Part shown: one piece after another, positions 8,823 through 17,959 of the stretch
Layout of the letters: every line of letters begins with the position of its first letter
Numbering within the stretch: the first letter of the stretch is position 1
Assembly (NCBI GenBank): GCA_021776435.1
Contig: JAJFFW010000022.1
Span: 1-53,874, forward strand
DNA: 53,874 bases
Direction of reading: 5' to 3'
Source of the DNA: Parvularculaceae bacterium
Lineage (GTDB): Bacteria; Pseudomonadota; Alphaproteobacteria; Caulobacterales; Parvularculaceae
The notes under the pieces: model-generated
Databases searched by the model: none
Seen by the model: only the letters and a program-made list of their open reading frames with translations
Told to the model about the DNA's origin: nothing
Translations under genes and position numbers: made by a program

Positions 8823-11800
8823 TCTGCAGCCTCCGGAGTTTTCGATGGCGCATCCAGCCAGTCAACTTTATTCATCTTCCGAACAATGACGAACTCGTCT
8901 CGATTAGAGCCAACAGTCCCATAATAATTGAATCCATAAGCCTGGTGCGCATAACCCCCGATCATATGCGTCGGCTTCAAGACCGTGCGTGTCACCGAGT
9001 TGTGGATGCCGCCACGTTGTCCGGTGACCTCCGATCCCGGCACATTCACGATCTTTTCTTGAGCGTGGTACATCATCATCATGCCCGGCTTTACGCGTTG
9101 GGAAACCACGGCACGGGCGGTTAAAGCGCCATTCGTGTTATAAGCCTCGACCCAATCATTATCCTCAATGCCTACCTCTTTTGCATCATCTTCACTGAGC
9201 CAAACGATCGGGCCGCCACGTGAGAGCGTCAGCATCAAGAGGTTATCGGTGTAGGTTGAGTGGATGCCCCATTTTTGGTGCGGCGTGATGAAGTTCAAGA
9301 CAATCTGCTTATTGCCGTTGCCCTTCTCGTCAATAACTGGCGCGATAGTTTTTGTATCGACCGGCGGGCGATAAACGCACAGCGTCTCGCCGAAGGCGCG
9401 CATCCATAAATGATCCTGATAGAGTTGTTGGCGGCCGGTCAACGTTCGCCACGGGATCAATTCATGAACGTTTGTATAGCCAGCGTTGTAGCAAACCTTC
9501 TCCGACTCAATGCCAGACCATGTCGGCGAGGAGATGATTTTACGCGGTTGGGCGACGACGTCACGGAAGCGAATCTTCTCGTCTTCTTTAGGTTTGGCCA
9601 AGTGAGCATGCTCACGTCCGGTGATTGCCGAGAGTGCATCCCATGCTTTGACGGCAACTTCACCATTGGTTTCCGGCGCCAGCATAAGAATGACTTCGGC
9701 CGCATCAATATCACTATCGATTCGGGCCAACCCTTTGGTTGGTCCTTCTTCGGTGACGACACCATTGAGCGCTTTGAGATGTTCGATCTCATGCTCGGTA
9801 TTCCAGGAGATGCCTTTTCCGCCATTTCCAATTTTGGCCATTAACGGGCCAAGCGCGCTGAACCTTTTGTAGAGATTAGGATAATCGCGTTCGACGACAG
9901 CGACCGATGGCATTGTTTTACCGGGAATAGGTTCCGCCCCCCCCTTATGCCACTCATCGACGCCGAGTGGTTGTGCAAGTTCACCGGGCGTATCGTGCTG
10001 TATTGGCGTTAGTACGACATCTTGCTCAACACCGAGAACTTCCGGTGCGACTTCGGAAAACGATTTCGCAATTCCTTTGAAAATATCCCAATCGCTTTTG
10101 CATTCCCAAAGCGGATCAACTGCGCTTGTGAGCGGGTGAATAAAGGGATGCATGTCTGAAGTGTTGAGATCATGTTTCTCGTACCATGTGGCAGTGGGCA
10201 GGGCGATATCCGAATAAACGCATGTGGTTGACATGCGGAAATCGATCGTGACCAGAAGATCAAGTTTTCCTTCCGGCGCTTCGTCGCGCCAAGCAACTTC
10301 TTCAGGTTTTTGTCCGCCGATCTCTCCCAGATCTTTGCCTTGAACGCCATGGGCTGTTCCGAGTAGATGTTTGAGGAAATATTCGTGCCCCTTGCCGGAA
10401 GACCCCAGAAGATTTGACCGCCAAACGAACATGTTCCTCGGCCAATTTGCCGGATCGTCCGGATCCTCGCAGGACATTTTGAGCTCGCCGGATTTCAGCT
10501 CTCGCGCCACATAATCTTTCGCCTCCAGGCCTGCAGTGGCTGCATCCTTGGCGATATCTAGAGGGTTGCGCTGAAGTTGAGGCGCCGATGGCAACCAACC
10601 CATGCGCTCAGAGCGCACGTTGAAATCGATAAGGCTGCCGCTCCACGCCCCTTCAGGGGCGAGAGGGGACAGGATCTCATCAAGGCCGAGCGTCTCATAA
10701 CGCCATTGATCGGTGTGCGCATAGAAAAATGAAGTCGAATTCATCTGTCGTGGCGGCCGATTCCAGTCCAGGCCGAAAGCAAGCGGCAGCCATCCAGTTT
10801 GTGGGCGTAGCTTCTCCTGCCCCACATAATGTGACCAACCCCCACCGGATTGACCGACGCACCCGCACATCACCAACATGTTGATGATGCCGCGATAGTT
10901 CATATCCATGTGATACCAATGGTTCAATCCCGCCCCGAGAATGACCATGGACTTGCCACGCGTTTTTTCGGCGTTGTCTGCGAAGCCGCGAGCGACTGCG
11001 ATGACTTTGTCACGCGGCACACCGGTGATTTTTTCCTGCCAGGCTGGTGTGTAGGGGGTGTTTTCGTCGTATGACTTCGCGGCCCACTCGCCTCCGAGCC
11101 CGCGATCAAGTCCGTAATTAGCAACAAGCAGGTCAAAAACCGTCGCAACCAGCGTATCGCCATCATTTAATCGTAGCCGCTTGACCGGCACCCGACGTTC
11201 TAGAATATCTGGATGATCTGTACCCGTAAAATGATCGTGCTCACGGTTCCCGAAATAAGGAAAGGCCACATCAACGGCATCATCGCGATCATCAATGAAT
11301 GAAATTGAAAGTTCAGTTTCGGACCCATCCGCAGTCTTTTCTTCCAGATTCCATTTTCCGTGCTCTCCCCAACGAAACCCGATCGAGCCGCGTGGGGTGA
11401 CAACTTTCCCTGACTTTCGGTCAAAGGCGATCGTTTTCCATTCAGGATTGTTCTTCTCATGCAACGCGCCGTTGAAATCCGATGCGCGCAATAAGCGGCC
11501 AGGAACCAGTCGGCCATCTTTTTCGACCAGCCGTACAAGCATTGGCATGTCTGTGTACTGGCGGGCATATTCCTGAAAATACTCCACCTGCCGGTCGAGG
11601 TAAAACTCTTTAAGGATAACATGGCCAAACGCCATCGCGAGGGCTGCATCGGTGCCTTGTTTTGGCGATAGCCACATATCGCCAAATTTTGACGCCTCGC
11701 TGTAGTCGGGCGAGATCACAACGCTCTTTGCTCCTTTGTATCGAGCTTCCGTATAGAAATGAGCATCGGGTGTGCGCGTTTGTGGTACGTTCGATCCCCA

Positions 11801-12553
11801 GAGCATCAGGAATCCTGAATTATACCAGTCGGCGCTTTCGGGGACGTCAGTTTGTTCACCCCAAGTCATCGGACTTGCCGGCGGTAGGTCGCAATACCAG
11901 TCATAGAAACTCATACACGTTCCGCCGAGCAGTGAGAGGTAGCGTGATCCCGCCGCATAGGAGACCATTGACATCGCAGGAATCGGTGAAAACCCGATCA
12001 CTCGGTCCGGTCCATGCTTTTTGGCTGTGTAAGCGTTGGCGGAGGCGATGATCTCGTTCACTTCCGCCCAGTTTCCACGGACGAATCCACCATGACCGCG
12101 CAACTTAACATAGGATTCGCGGGTCGCAGGCGTTTCAACGATCGACGCCCATGCGGCGACTGGCGTTCTGGTGGCTCGCGCCTCACGCCAGGCTTTTAAC
12201 AACCGGCTACGGATGAGGGGGTGTTTGAGCCTGTTGCCGCTATAGAGATACCAACTATAGCTGGCGCCGCGCGAACAACCCCTCGGCTCGTGGTTGGGTA
12301 AGTCCGGTCGTGTCCGAGGATAATCCGTTTGCTGGGTTTCCCACGTGACAATGCCGCCTTTGACGTAGATCTTCCAACTGCAAGATCCTGTGCAATTCGC
12401 GCCATGTGTGGAGCGCACGATTTTATCGTGCTGCCAACGCTTGCGATAGGCATCCTCCCAAGTGCGATCTTCCTTGGTAAGCACCCCGTGTCCGTTCGAA
12501 AATTCGCTGACACGGTTTTTGAAATAAGTCAGCCGGTTTAGAAGATGACTCAT
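8819..12553 (-). CDS. narG: Respiratory nitrate reductase, alpha (catalytic) subunit
   Basis: A 1244-residue molybdopterin enzyme of normal NarG length. H50, C54, C58 and C93 (HGANCTGSCSW and EPRGCSRG) form the N-terminal Fe-S site with the His ligand typical of NarG. D222 in YDWYCDLPPASP aligns with the aspartate that coordinates molybdenum in Escherichia coli NarG. It has no Tat twin-arginine signal, consistent with the cytoplasmic nNar type rather than an archaeal-like outward-facing pNar. It reduces nitrate to nitrite. Four-base overlaps with both narK and narH show tight operon organisation. Confidence 0.97.
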   Translation of the reverse strand: MSHLLNRLTYFKNRVSEFSNGHGVLTKEDRTWEDAYRKRWQHDKIVRSTHGANCTGSCSWKIYVKGGIVTWETQQTDYPRTRPDLPNHEPRGCSRGASYSWYLYSGNRLKHPLIRSRLLKAWREARATRTPVAAWASIVETPATRESYVKLRGHGGFVRGNWAEVNEIIASANAYTAKKHGPDRVIGFSPIPAMSMVSYAAGSRYLSLLGGTCMSFYDWYCDLPPASPMTWGEQTDVPESADWYNSGFLMLWGSNVPQTRTPDAHFYTEARYKGAKSVVISPDYSEASKFGDMWLSPKQGTDAALAMAFGHVILKEFYLDRQVEYFQEYARQYTDMPMLVRLVEKDGRLVPGRLLRASDFNGALHEKNNPEWKTIAFDRKSGKVVTPRGSIGFRWGEHGKWNLEEKTADGSETELSISFIDDRDDAVDVAFPYFGNREHDHFTGTDHPDILERRVPVKRLRLNDGDTLVATVFDLLVANYGLDRGLGGEWAAKSYDENTPYTPAWQEKITGVPRDKVIAVARGFADNAEKTRGKSMVILGAGLNHWYHMDMNYRGIINMLVMCGCVGQSGGGWSHYVGQEKLRPQTGWLPLAFGLDWNRPPRQMNSTSFFYAHTDQWRYETLGLDEILSPLAPEGAWSGSLIDFNVRSERMGWLPSAPQLQRNPLDIAKDAATAGLEAKDYVARELKSGELKMSCEDPDDPANWPRNMFVWRSNLLGSSGKGHEYFLKHLLGTAHGVQGKDLGEIGGQKPEEVAWRDEAPEGKLDLLVTIDFRMSTTCVYSDIALPTATWYEKHDLNTSDMHPFIHPLTSAVDPLWECKSDWDIFKGIAKSFSEVAPEVLGVEQDVVLTPIQHDTPGELAQPLGVDEWHKGGAEPIPGKTMPSVAVVERDYPNLYKRFSALGPLMAKIGNGGKGISWNTEHEIEHLKALNGVVTEEGPTKGLARIDSDIDAAEVILMLAPETNGEVAVKAWDALSAITGREHAHLAKPKEDEKIRFRDVVAQPRKIISSPTWSGIESEKVCYNAGYTNVHELIPWRTLTGRQQLYQDHLWMRAFGETLCVYRPPVDTKTIAPVIDEKGNGNKQIVLNFITPHQKWGIHSTYTDNLLMLTLSRGGPIVWLSEDDAKEVGIEDNDWVEAYNTNGALTARAVVSQRVKPGMMMMYHAQEKIVNVPGSEVTGQRGGIHNSVTRTVLKPTHMIGGYAHQAYGFNYYGTVGSNRDEFVIVRKMNKVDWLDAPSKTPEAAE

Positions 12554-15312
12554 GCGGATTCTCCTTGCGGAAGGCTTGAAGGTTCAGCGGGCGCCGTTTT
12601 GAGACCACGTTCAATGTCATGAAGCGCGCCGCCTTTGCGTGAATAGACCAACCAGGTGATCGCTGCGCATGTGACGTAGAATATCAGGAACGCCCAGAGT
12701 GCGCCTTCTGGCCCACCAGTCATCGAAATCGATGTGCCGTAGGATTTCGGAATGAAGAAAGCGCCATATGCAGCAATCGCTGAAGTAAATCCGATGATCG
12801 CAGCTGACTCTTTTTCAGCGTGACGTAAACGCTCCGTTGGGTCCAGCGTGGGCATTAAGCGAATCATTTCATCGCGCATAATGATGGGGATCATTTGGAA
12901 GGTTGATGCATTGCCAACTCCTGTTGCGAAGAACAGGATCATGAACATTGCGAAGAAACCCCAGAACGCGCCCGGTTGATCTTTAATCCCGAGGAAATAA
13001 AGAACACCGCCGACCGCGATAATCATCGAGATAAAGACCCAAAAAGTGACGCGTGCGCCGCCCCATTTGTCGGACACCCAGCCAGTCATAGACCGTGAAA
13101 GGGCGCCGACCAACGGACCGAGAAACGCGAACTGCAATACGTTGACATCCGGGAATTGAGTTTTCATGAGAAGCGGGAAACCAGCCGCATAACCGATGAA
13201 TGACCCGAATGTGCCAGTGTAAAGCCAGCACATTATCCAGTTGTGACGACGTGTGAAGATAATCGACTGTTCAGCAAAAGACGCCTTGGCTGACGCGAGA
13301 TCGTTCATGCCGAACCAGGCCGCCACTGTAGCGATCAAAAGGAACGGCACCCAGACAAATCCAGCATTTTGCAGCCATAACATCTGGCCATCGCCGGTTG
13401 TTTGTGGTTCGCCGCCGAGAACGCCGAAGACGCTTGCGGTGATGGCGAATGGAACCAGGAACTGCATGACGCTGACGCCGAGATTGCCGAGGCCAGCGTT
13501 TAGCGCGAGCGCGTTACCCTTTTGAGATTTCGGGAAAAAGAAGCTGATATTGGCCATTGAGGAGGCGAAGTTGCCGCCGCCGAAGCCACAGAGCAACGCC
13601 AGGAAAAGGAAGATGAAATATGGTGTGTCTGGATTTTGAACGGCATATCCTATGCCGAACGCCGGGATCAGGAGCGACGCAGTTGTTAATGTCGTCCATA
13701 ACCGACCGCCGAAGATTGGCACCATGAAGGAATAAAAGATACGAAGTGTTGCGCCCGATAGTCCCGGTAACGCCGCTAACCAGAAAAGCTGGTCGGTCGA
13801 ATAGTCGAAACCAACGGCGGGAAGTTTGGCGACGACGACGCTCCACACCATCCAGACCGAGAAGGCGAGCAATAGCGCCGGGATAGAGATCCACAGATTG
13901 CGGTTGGCGATGCGACGGCCTTTCTCTTTCCAGAATTCGTCATCTTCAGGGCGCCAATCTTCAATGGTTGGACCCGTCGTTTCTCTATGTTTTTCTTCAT
14001 GAATTTCCTGCATTTCCGGAAATTGCGGTAAGGCGTCGAGTTCTGTGCTGAAGGCCTGACGCTCCATGCGCCGAATGGTGAAGTGCATCCAAGCCATCGC
14101 GACAACCACGATTGCAAAGAGCAACATGAAACAACTCGTCCAAATACCTGTCAGGTCATTCATAACCCCGAAACTGATCGGCAGCACGAAACCGCCTAGA
14201 CCTCCGACCATGCCGACAAGTCCTCCAACGGAACCAACATGGTCAGGGTAATAAACGGGGATGTGTTTGTAGACCGCGGCTTTGCCGAGTGACATAAAAA
14301 ATCCAAGTACAAAGATCGTAATGACGAAGGGCACAAGACCCATCTGCGTCGAAAATGTGATCGGCCCTTCTATGCCGTGAATGATGTAATCCGTATGCGG
14401 GTAAGCCAGCATGAACGTGCAAATCGCAGATACGCCGAACGTCCAGTACATCACCTGACGGGCGCCATACTTATCGGATAGGTGTCCGCCATAAGCCCGG
14501 AATATACTTGCCGGGACGGCGTAAGCTGCGGCAAGCATGCCTGCAGTTTTAATGTCGAGTCCGTACACGCCGATCAGGTAACGAGGCAGCCATAGAGCGA
14601 GGGCGACGAAGGCGCCGAATACGAAAAAATAGTAAAGTGAAAATCTCCAAACCTGGAGGCGCTTCAATGGGGTGAGCTGTGAAAATACATCATGTGGTTT
14701 TTCACCTTTTTGTTTTCGCGCTGCCGTTTGCGGGTCTTCTTTTGTGAATAGATAAAAGAGGATAGCCGTGATGAAGAGAACGATCGCGTAAATTTGGGCG
14801 GTCTGCACCCAGCCGAACGCGACGAGCAGGAATGGCGCCCCGAAGTTCGTAACAGCGGCTCCGACATTGCCCATGCCGAATATACCAAGAGCCGTACCTT
14901 GACGCTCTCTTTCGAACCATCTCGAGGTGTAGGCGATCCCGACCGCAAATGATCCGCCTGCCAAGCCAACACCGAGCGCGGCAACTAGGAACATCGGGTA
15001 GGTGCTGACTGTTGATAGCAACCATACGGCAATTGAGGTGATAAGCATCACCCCGGTAAAGACGCGGCGCCCACCAAATTGATCCGTCCAAATTCCAAGA
15101 AAGATTCGGCTGAGCGACCCGGTTAGGACCGGCGTCGCAACAAGTACCCCAAATTGCGTTTCTGATAACCCAAGATCTTGTTTGATCCTGATGCCAATGA
15201 TTGAGAAAATAGTCCATACGGCGAAGCAAACCGTGAATGCAAACGTGCTTGAGCCGAGCATTCTGTTTTGTTGCCCTGGTGTAACGCCAGCTAGATAGTT
15301 CATGATTGTCAT
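12550..15312 (-). CDS. narK: NarK1-NarK2 fusion nitrate/nitrite transporter
   Basis: A 920-residue membrane protein made of two complete major-facilitator units. The first spans about residues 20-410, with NarK-type GMGNVGAAVTNFGAPFLL and GGLGGFVLPISFG. A charged linker of about 60 residues (including TIEDWRPEDDEFWKEKGRR) leads to the second, about residues 470-895, with GNLGVSVMQFLVP. Each half should have 12 helices. This fused form is known from Paracoccus, where one half imports nitrate, probably with protons, and the other exchanges nitrate for nitrite. It is the first gene of the operon and overlaps narG by four bases, so uptake and reduction are co-expressed. Confidence 0.93.
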   Translation of the reverse strand: MTIMNYLAGVTPGQQNRMLGSSTFAFTVCFAVWTIFSIIGIRIKQDLGLSETQFGVLVATPVLTGSLSRIFLGIWTDQFGGRRVFTGVMLITSIAVWLLSTVSTYPMFLVAALGVGLAGGSFAVGIAYTSRWFERERQGTALGIFGMGNVGAAVTNFGAPFLLVAFGWVQTAQIYAIVLFITAILFYLFTKEDPQTAARKQKGEKPHDVFSQLTPLKRLQVWRFSLYYFFVFGAFVALALWLPRYLIGVYGLDIKTAGMLAAAYAVPASIFRAYGGHLSDKYGARQVMYWTFGVSAICTFMLAYPHTDYIIHGIEGPITFSTQMGLVPFVITIFVLGFFMSLGKAAVYKHIPVYYPDHVGSVGGLVGMVGGLGGFVLPISFGVMNDLTGIWTSCFMLLFAIVVVAMAWMHFTIRRMERQAFSTELDALPQFPEMQEIHEEKHRETTGPTIEDWRPEDDEFWKEKGRRIANRNLWISIPALLLAFSVWMVWSVVVAKLPAVGFDYSTDQLFWLAALPGLSGATLRIFYSFMVPIFGGRLWTTLTTASLLIPAFGIGYAVQNPDTPYFIFLFLALLCGFGGGNFASSMANISFFFPKSQKGNALALNAGLGNLGVSVMQFLVPFAITASVFGVLGGEPQTTGDGQMLWLQNAGFVWVPFLLIATVAAWFGMNDLASAKASFAEQSIIFTRRHNWIMCWLYTGTFGSFIGYAAGFPLLMKTQFPDVNVLQFAFLGPLVGALSRSMTGWVSDKWGGARVTFWVFISMIIAVGGVLYFLGIKDQPGAFWGFFAMFMILFFATGVGNASTFQMIPIIMRDEMIRLMPTLDPTERLRHAEKESAAIIGFTSAIAAYGAFFIPKSYGTSISMTGGPEGALWAFLIFYVTCAAITWLVYSRKGGALHDIERGLKTAPAEPSSLPQGESA

Positions 15313-15495
15313 CCCGCCAATTTTGTTGCGCCCGCATTGAAGGTTGCCCTGATGTCAAACAGAGTTTTGTTTGTGCGGCAATTGCGCAAATCGCGCAGTT
15401 TATTGGGTTTTCGAATAAACAAGAGTTGCGATGAAATTGTTTGATTTCAGGATTGATCGGTTTTGTTGCCAGGCTAACGCGCGTCAATTTGTAGC

Positions 15496-15509
15496 TTGAC
15501 ATTTATCAA
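15496..15509. promoter_or_regulatory. FNR/Dnr-type binding site in the narK - regulator intergenic region
   Basis: TTGACATTTATCAA matches the palindromic TTGAT-N4-ATCAA consensus in nine of ten defined positions. It lies 184 bases before narK and 54 bases before the divergent Crp/Fnr-type regulator gene. The adjacent regulator carries the ExxSR recognition-helix residues that read this consensus, so autoregulation together with control of narK is a natural reading. A -10-like TATATC at 15522-15527 lies close on the regulator side. Which promoter it serves cannot be settled from sequence. Confidence 0.7.
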
Positions 15510-15562
15510 GTGACTGAAGGATATATCTGGAAACAACCTTTTGAAGGCTCGCCAGAAACGCC

Positions 15563-16261
15563 ATGCGTAAGAGCGACATTCAGACTGTAAGGAAGCTTGC
15601 ACTCTTCTCGGACATGAGCGATGAGTGCTTTGAAACAATGCTGCAGGGGGCGTTCCTTCAGCGTTTTCCCTCAGCAGTCGTCCTTATTGGTGAAGGCGAG
15701 CCAGCGGACTTTCTCCATATTGTCGTCGATGGCTGTGTTGAGCTTTACGCAACGACGAACGGCCGAGAATCCACAATGGCGGTGGTGAGACCTGTCGCGA
15801 CGTTCATTCTGGCGGCCGTACTCGCTGACGCTCCTTATTTGATGGCGGCGCGCACGATCGAGTCTTCTCAGATTCTTATGATCCCAGCGGAAAATTTACG
15901 GGATGCAATGAAGAATGATGCAGAGTTGACGCGTGCTGTCGTTAACGAGCTTGCGAATAGTTATCGATCGGTTGTTAAAACTTTAAAAAACCACAAGTTG
16001 CGTTCCGGAGTAGAACGTCTCGCTAATTATCTCGTTAGCACCCATGAAAACCAAGGTGCGAATGGGAGGATATACCTGCCTGTAGAAAAGAAATTGCTCG
16101 CTTCGATGCTCGGCATGACGCCTGAAAACCTTTCCCGAGCTTTTGCGACTCTCAAACCTTATGGAGTAAGAGTGAAGGGAGCGGATATTGAAATCTCTTT
16201 GATTGACGATCTGCGTGTCCTCGCAAAACCCAACGAGTTAATTGATAATCCACGAAGCTAA
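15563..16261 (+). CDS. Crp/Fnr family regulator, NarR-like, without Fe-S cysteines
   Basis: A 232-residue regulator with an N-terminal cyclic-nucleotide-type sensor fold (residues 12-110), a long dimerisation helix, and a C-terminal helix-turn-helix. The recognition helix MTPENLSRAF holds E188, S191 and R192, the FNR-type combination that binds TTGAT half-sites. Only two cysteines (C22, C58) are present, so the 4Fe-4S oxygen sensor of FNR is missing. This resembles Dnr, NnrR and NarR; Paracoccus NarR lacks the cluster and sits beside narK, responding to nitrate or nitrite. Position next to the narK fusion supports a NarR-like role; the signal is inferred. Confidence 0.82.
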   Translation: MRKSDIQTVRKLALFSDMSDECFETMLQGAFLQRFPSAVVLIGEGEPADFLHIVVDGCVELYATTNGRESTMAVVRPVATFILAAVLADAPYLMAARTIESSQILMIPAENLRDAMKNDAELTRAVVNELANSYRSVVKTLKNHKLRSGVERLANYLVSTHENQGANGRIYLPVEKKLLASMLGMTPENLSRAFATLKPYGVRVKGADIEISLIDDLRVLAKPNELIDNPRS

Positions 16262-16278
16262 ACCGAAAAGATAATGTT

Positions 16279-16596
16279 ATGACAAGATTACTTCCATCCG
16301 CCGCCGGAAACGTCGCTCAATCATATCCTGAAATTTGGAAAGCCTATGCAGACTTGGGCAAATCGGTTTCGAGCGCTGGGCCGCTTACGCCGAAAATGCG
16401 ACGCCTTGTAAAACTCGGGCTCGCGATAGGTGTCGGGTCTGAAGGAGCCGTGCATTCCCATGTGCGCCGAGCGCTTGAAGAAGGTCTTTCGAAAGACGAG
16501 ATCAAGCATGCAACGTTGTTGGCGATCACGACGATTGGGTTTCCTAAAGCCATCGCAGCGTTGAGCTGGGTCGAAGATATTACTGATGCTTCCTAA
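16279..16596 (+). CDS. Carboxymuconolactone decarboxylase family protein (cysteine-free)
   Basis: A 105-residue helical protein with the CMD/AhpD fold: SEGAVHSHVRRALEEGLSK is the usual E..H..A..G motif, but the cysteines of the AhpD-type redox centre are absent, and the protein has no cysteine at all. A peroxiredoxin-reductase role is therefore unlikely. It starts 17 bases after the regulator gene and is probably co-transcribed with it; its last four bases overlap the convergent nnrS. Similar small CMD proteins occur near denitrification genes, but their function is not known to me. Confidence 0.7.
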   Translation: MTRLLPSAAGNVAQSYPEIWKAYADLGKSVSSAGPLTPKMRRLVKLGLAIGVGSEGAVHSHVRRALEEGLSKDEIKHATLLAITTIGFPKAIAALSWVEDITDAS

Positions 16597-17795
16597 TTCG
16601 AAAGGCGCGCAGGTATTCGGGGTCGCATAAGGGACGGCCCGTACGATGCAATGAACAACAAAAAAGCGGCGCTCCACGATAAGCTAGATAGCGCGACAAT
16701 CGCGCCGTAATCTATCGGCGCCCAGATTGCTGTGACCCGCAAGACGGCTCCAATGTTTATGAGGGCGTAAATGAAGAGTGTTGATCCATTCGCACTCAGT
16801 GGTCTTCCCGTATGACCGAGCGAAGCGCGAGTCATAACAGCAAGTGTCATGACTCCAATTGCACCAGCCGTAAGGGCATGAAGGGCGGCGGTCGCCGGAA
16901 AGGTTACAGGCGCCATTACGCTGGCTCCCATTAATAAGATCGCGGCGCAAAGCCACGCATATCCTATATGAAGAATGAACACTGTTGGTTCGGCAATCGT
17001 CCTCCATCCTTTCCATCTCAAGAGTCGAAGGATGTGAAGGGCGCTCGCAAACAAGAGAAGGTAGCCCGTTACGATATTTTGGGGTGCGAAAAACCATGAC
17101 GCCAAGCCGGCCGACAAAACTGCGATCGCGACCTTATCAAACCAACTGAAGATGGCCTCGATCGGTAGACGCTTGTTCTTTACAAGCCAGTTATGCGTGA
17201 AACTTGGCGTTATGCGACCTCCGATTAATGTGATCAGGACGGCTGCGACTGCGAGGCTCCACCGCACCCCAACAGACCCAGCACCGCCGTGCAACAGATC
17301 AACGTGCCAGAGGGTGTTTCCCAATGCGAAGAGAAAAATCAATATACAGATTGGTGCGTTGCGCCAGTTTTTTCCGGCAATTACTTCACGCCACATAAAG
17401 GCATTCAAAACAAACATGAAGGACGAATCTATGAGGGCGACTATCCACGGATCAATAACAGTTGAAACTGCGATAGATAGGCGACCCGCGAGCCATAACC
17501 CAAATAAAGCCGCAAGGGGCCACCCCAGCAAAGGCAAGCGACCGGTCCAATTTGGAATTGCAGTGAGCACAAACCCCGAAATAATCGCGGCGAGATAACC
17601 AAAAGTCATTTCGTGCCCATGCCATGAAAAAAGAGGGGAAGCCGTTTCGAAGACTGTTCCGCGATATAGTGCATTCGCTGTTAAGAGAGGCACTAGGGCA
17701 GCCATAACCGCACCCCCCATAAAGAAAGGGCGAAAACCGAAGCTAAAAATGGCTGGTCCTTTGTAGTCGCGAATGTGCTCTGCGGATTTCTTCAC
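16593..17795 (-). CDS. nnrS: NnrS family heme-copper membrane protein
   Basis: A 400-residue protein with about 12 membrane helices. The start carries the NnrS signature FSFGFRPFFMGG, then SWHGHEMTFGYLAA and GFVLTAIPNWTGRLPL, which include conserved histidines. It begins with GTG, with GGAG eight bases upstream. NnrS proteins are linked to denitrification regulons and protect against nitric oxide stress. Its presence beside nar, without a nitrite reductase in view, suggests that the cell meets NO from its own nitrite or from elsewhere. It converges with the CMD gene and is transcribed alone. Confidence 0.88.
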   Translation of the reverse strand: MKKSAEHIRDYKGPAIFSFGFRPFFMGGAVMAALVPLLTANALYRGTVFETASPLFSWHGHEMTFGYLAAIISGFVLTAIPNWTGRLPLLGWPLAALFGLWLAGRLSIAVSTVIDPWIVALIDSSFMFVLNAFMWREVIAGKNWRNAPICILIFLFALGNTLWHVDLLHGGAGSVGVRWSLAVAAVLITLIGGRITPSFTHNWLVKNKRLPIEAIFSWFDKVAIAVLSAGLASWFFAPQNIVTGYLLLFASALHILRLLRWKGWRTIAEPTVFILHIGYAWLCAAILLMGASVMAPVTFPATAALHALTAGAIGVMTLAVMTRASLGHTGRPLSANGSTLFIYALINIGAVLRVTAIWAPIDYGAIVALSSLSWSAAFLLFIASYGPSLMRPRIPARLSN

Positions 17796-17959
17796 TGCCG
17801 GTCTCCGTGATTGGTTGCCTCAGTCAACCGACATTAAAAAGATTGAAATGCAATAATAATACTTTCCTCTCTGAGCGGGAGGACCATGATACGGAAAAAC
17901 TCCTATCATTGGCGTCCTGATGGATTTTGAGCACCTGTCGAGCAAGAAGAAAATATATG

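Noticed and set aside
17796-17959. TTG...CAA arrangement upstream of nnrS as a second FNR box
   Set aside because: TTGCCTCAGTCAA has the wrong spacing and only partial half-sites; it does not meet the consensus as the 15496-15509 site does.
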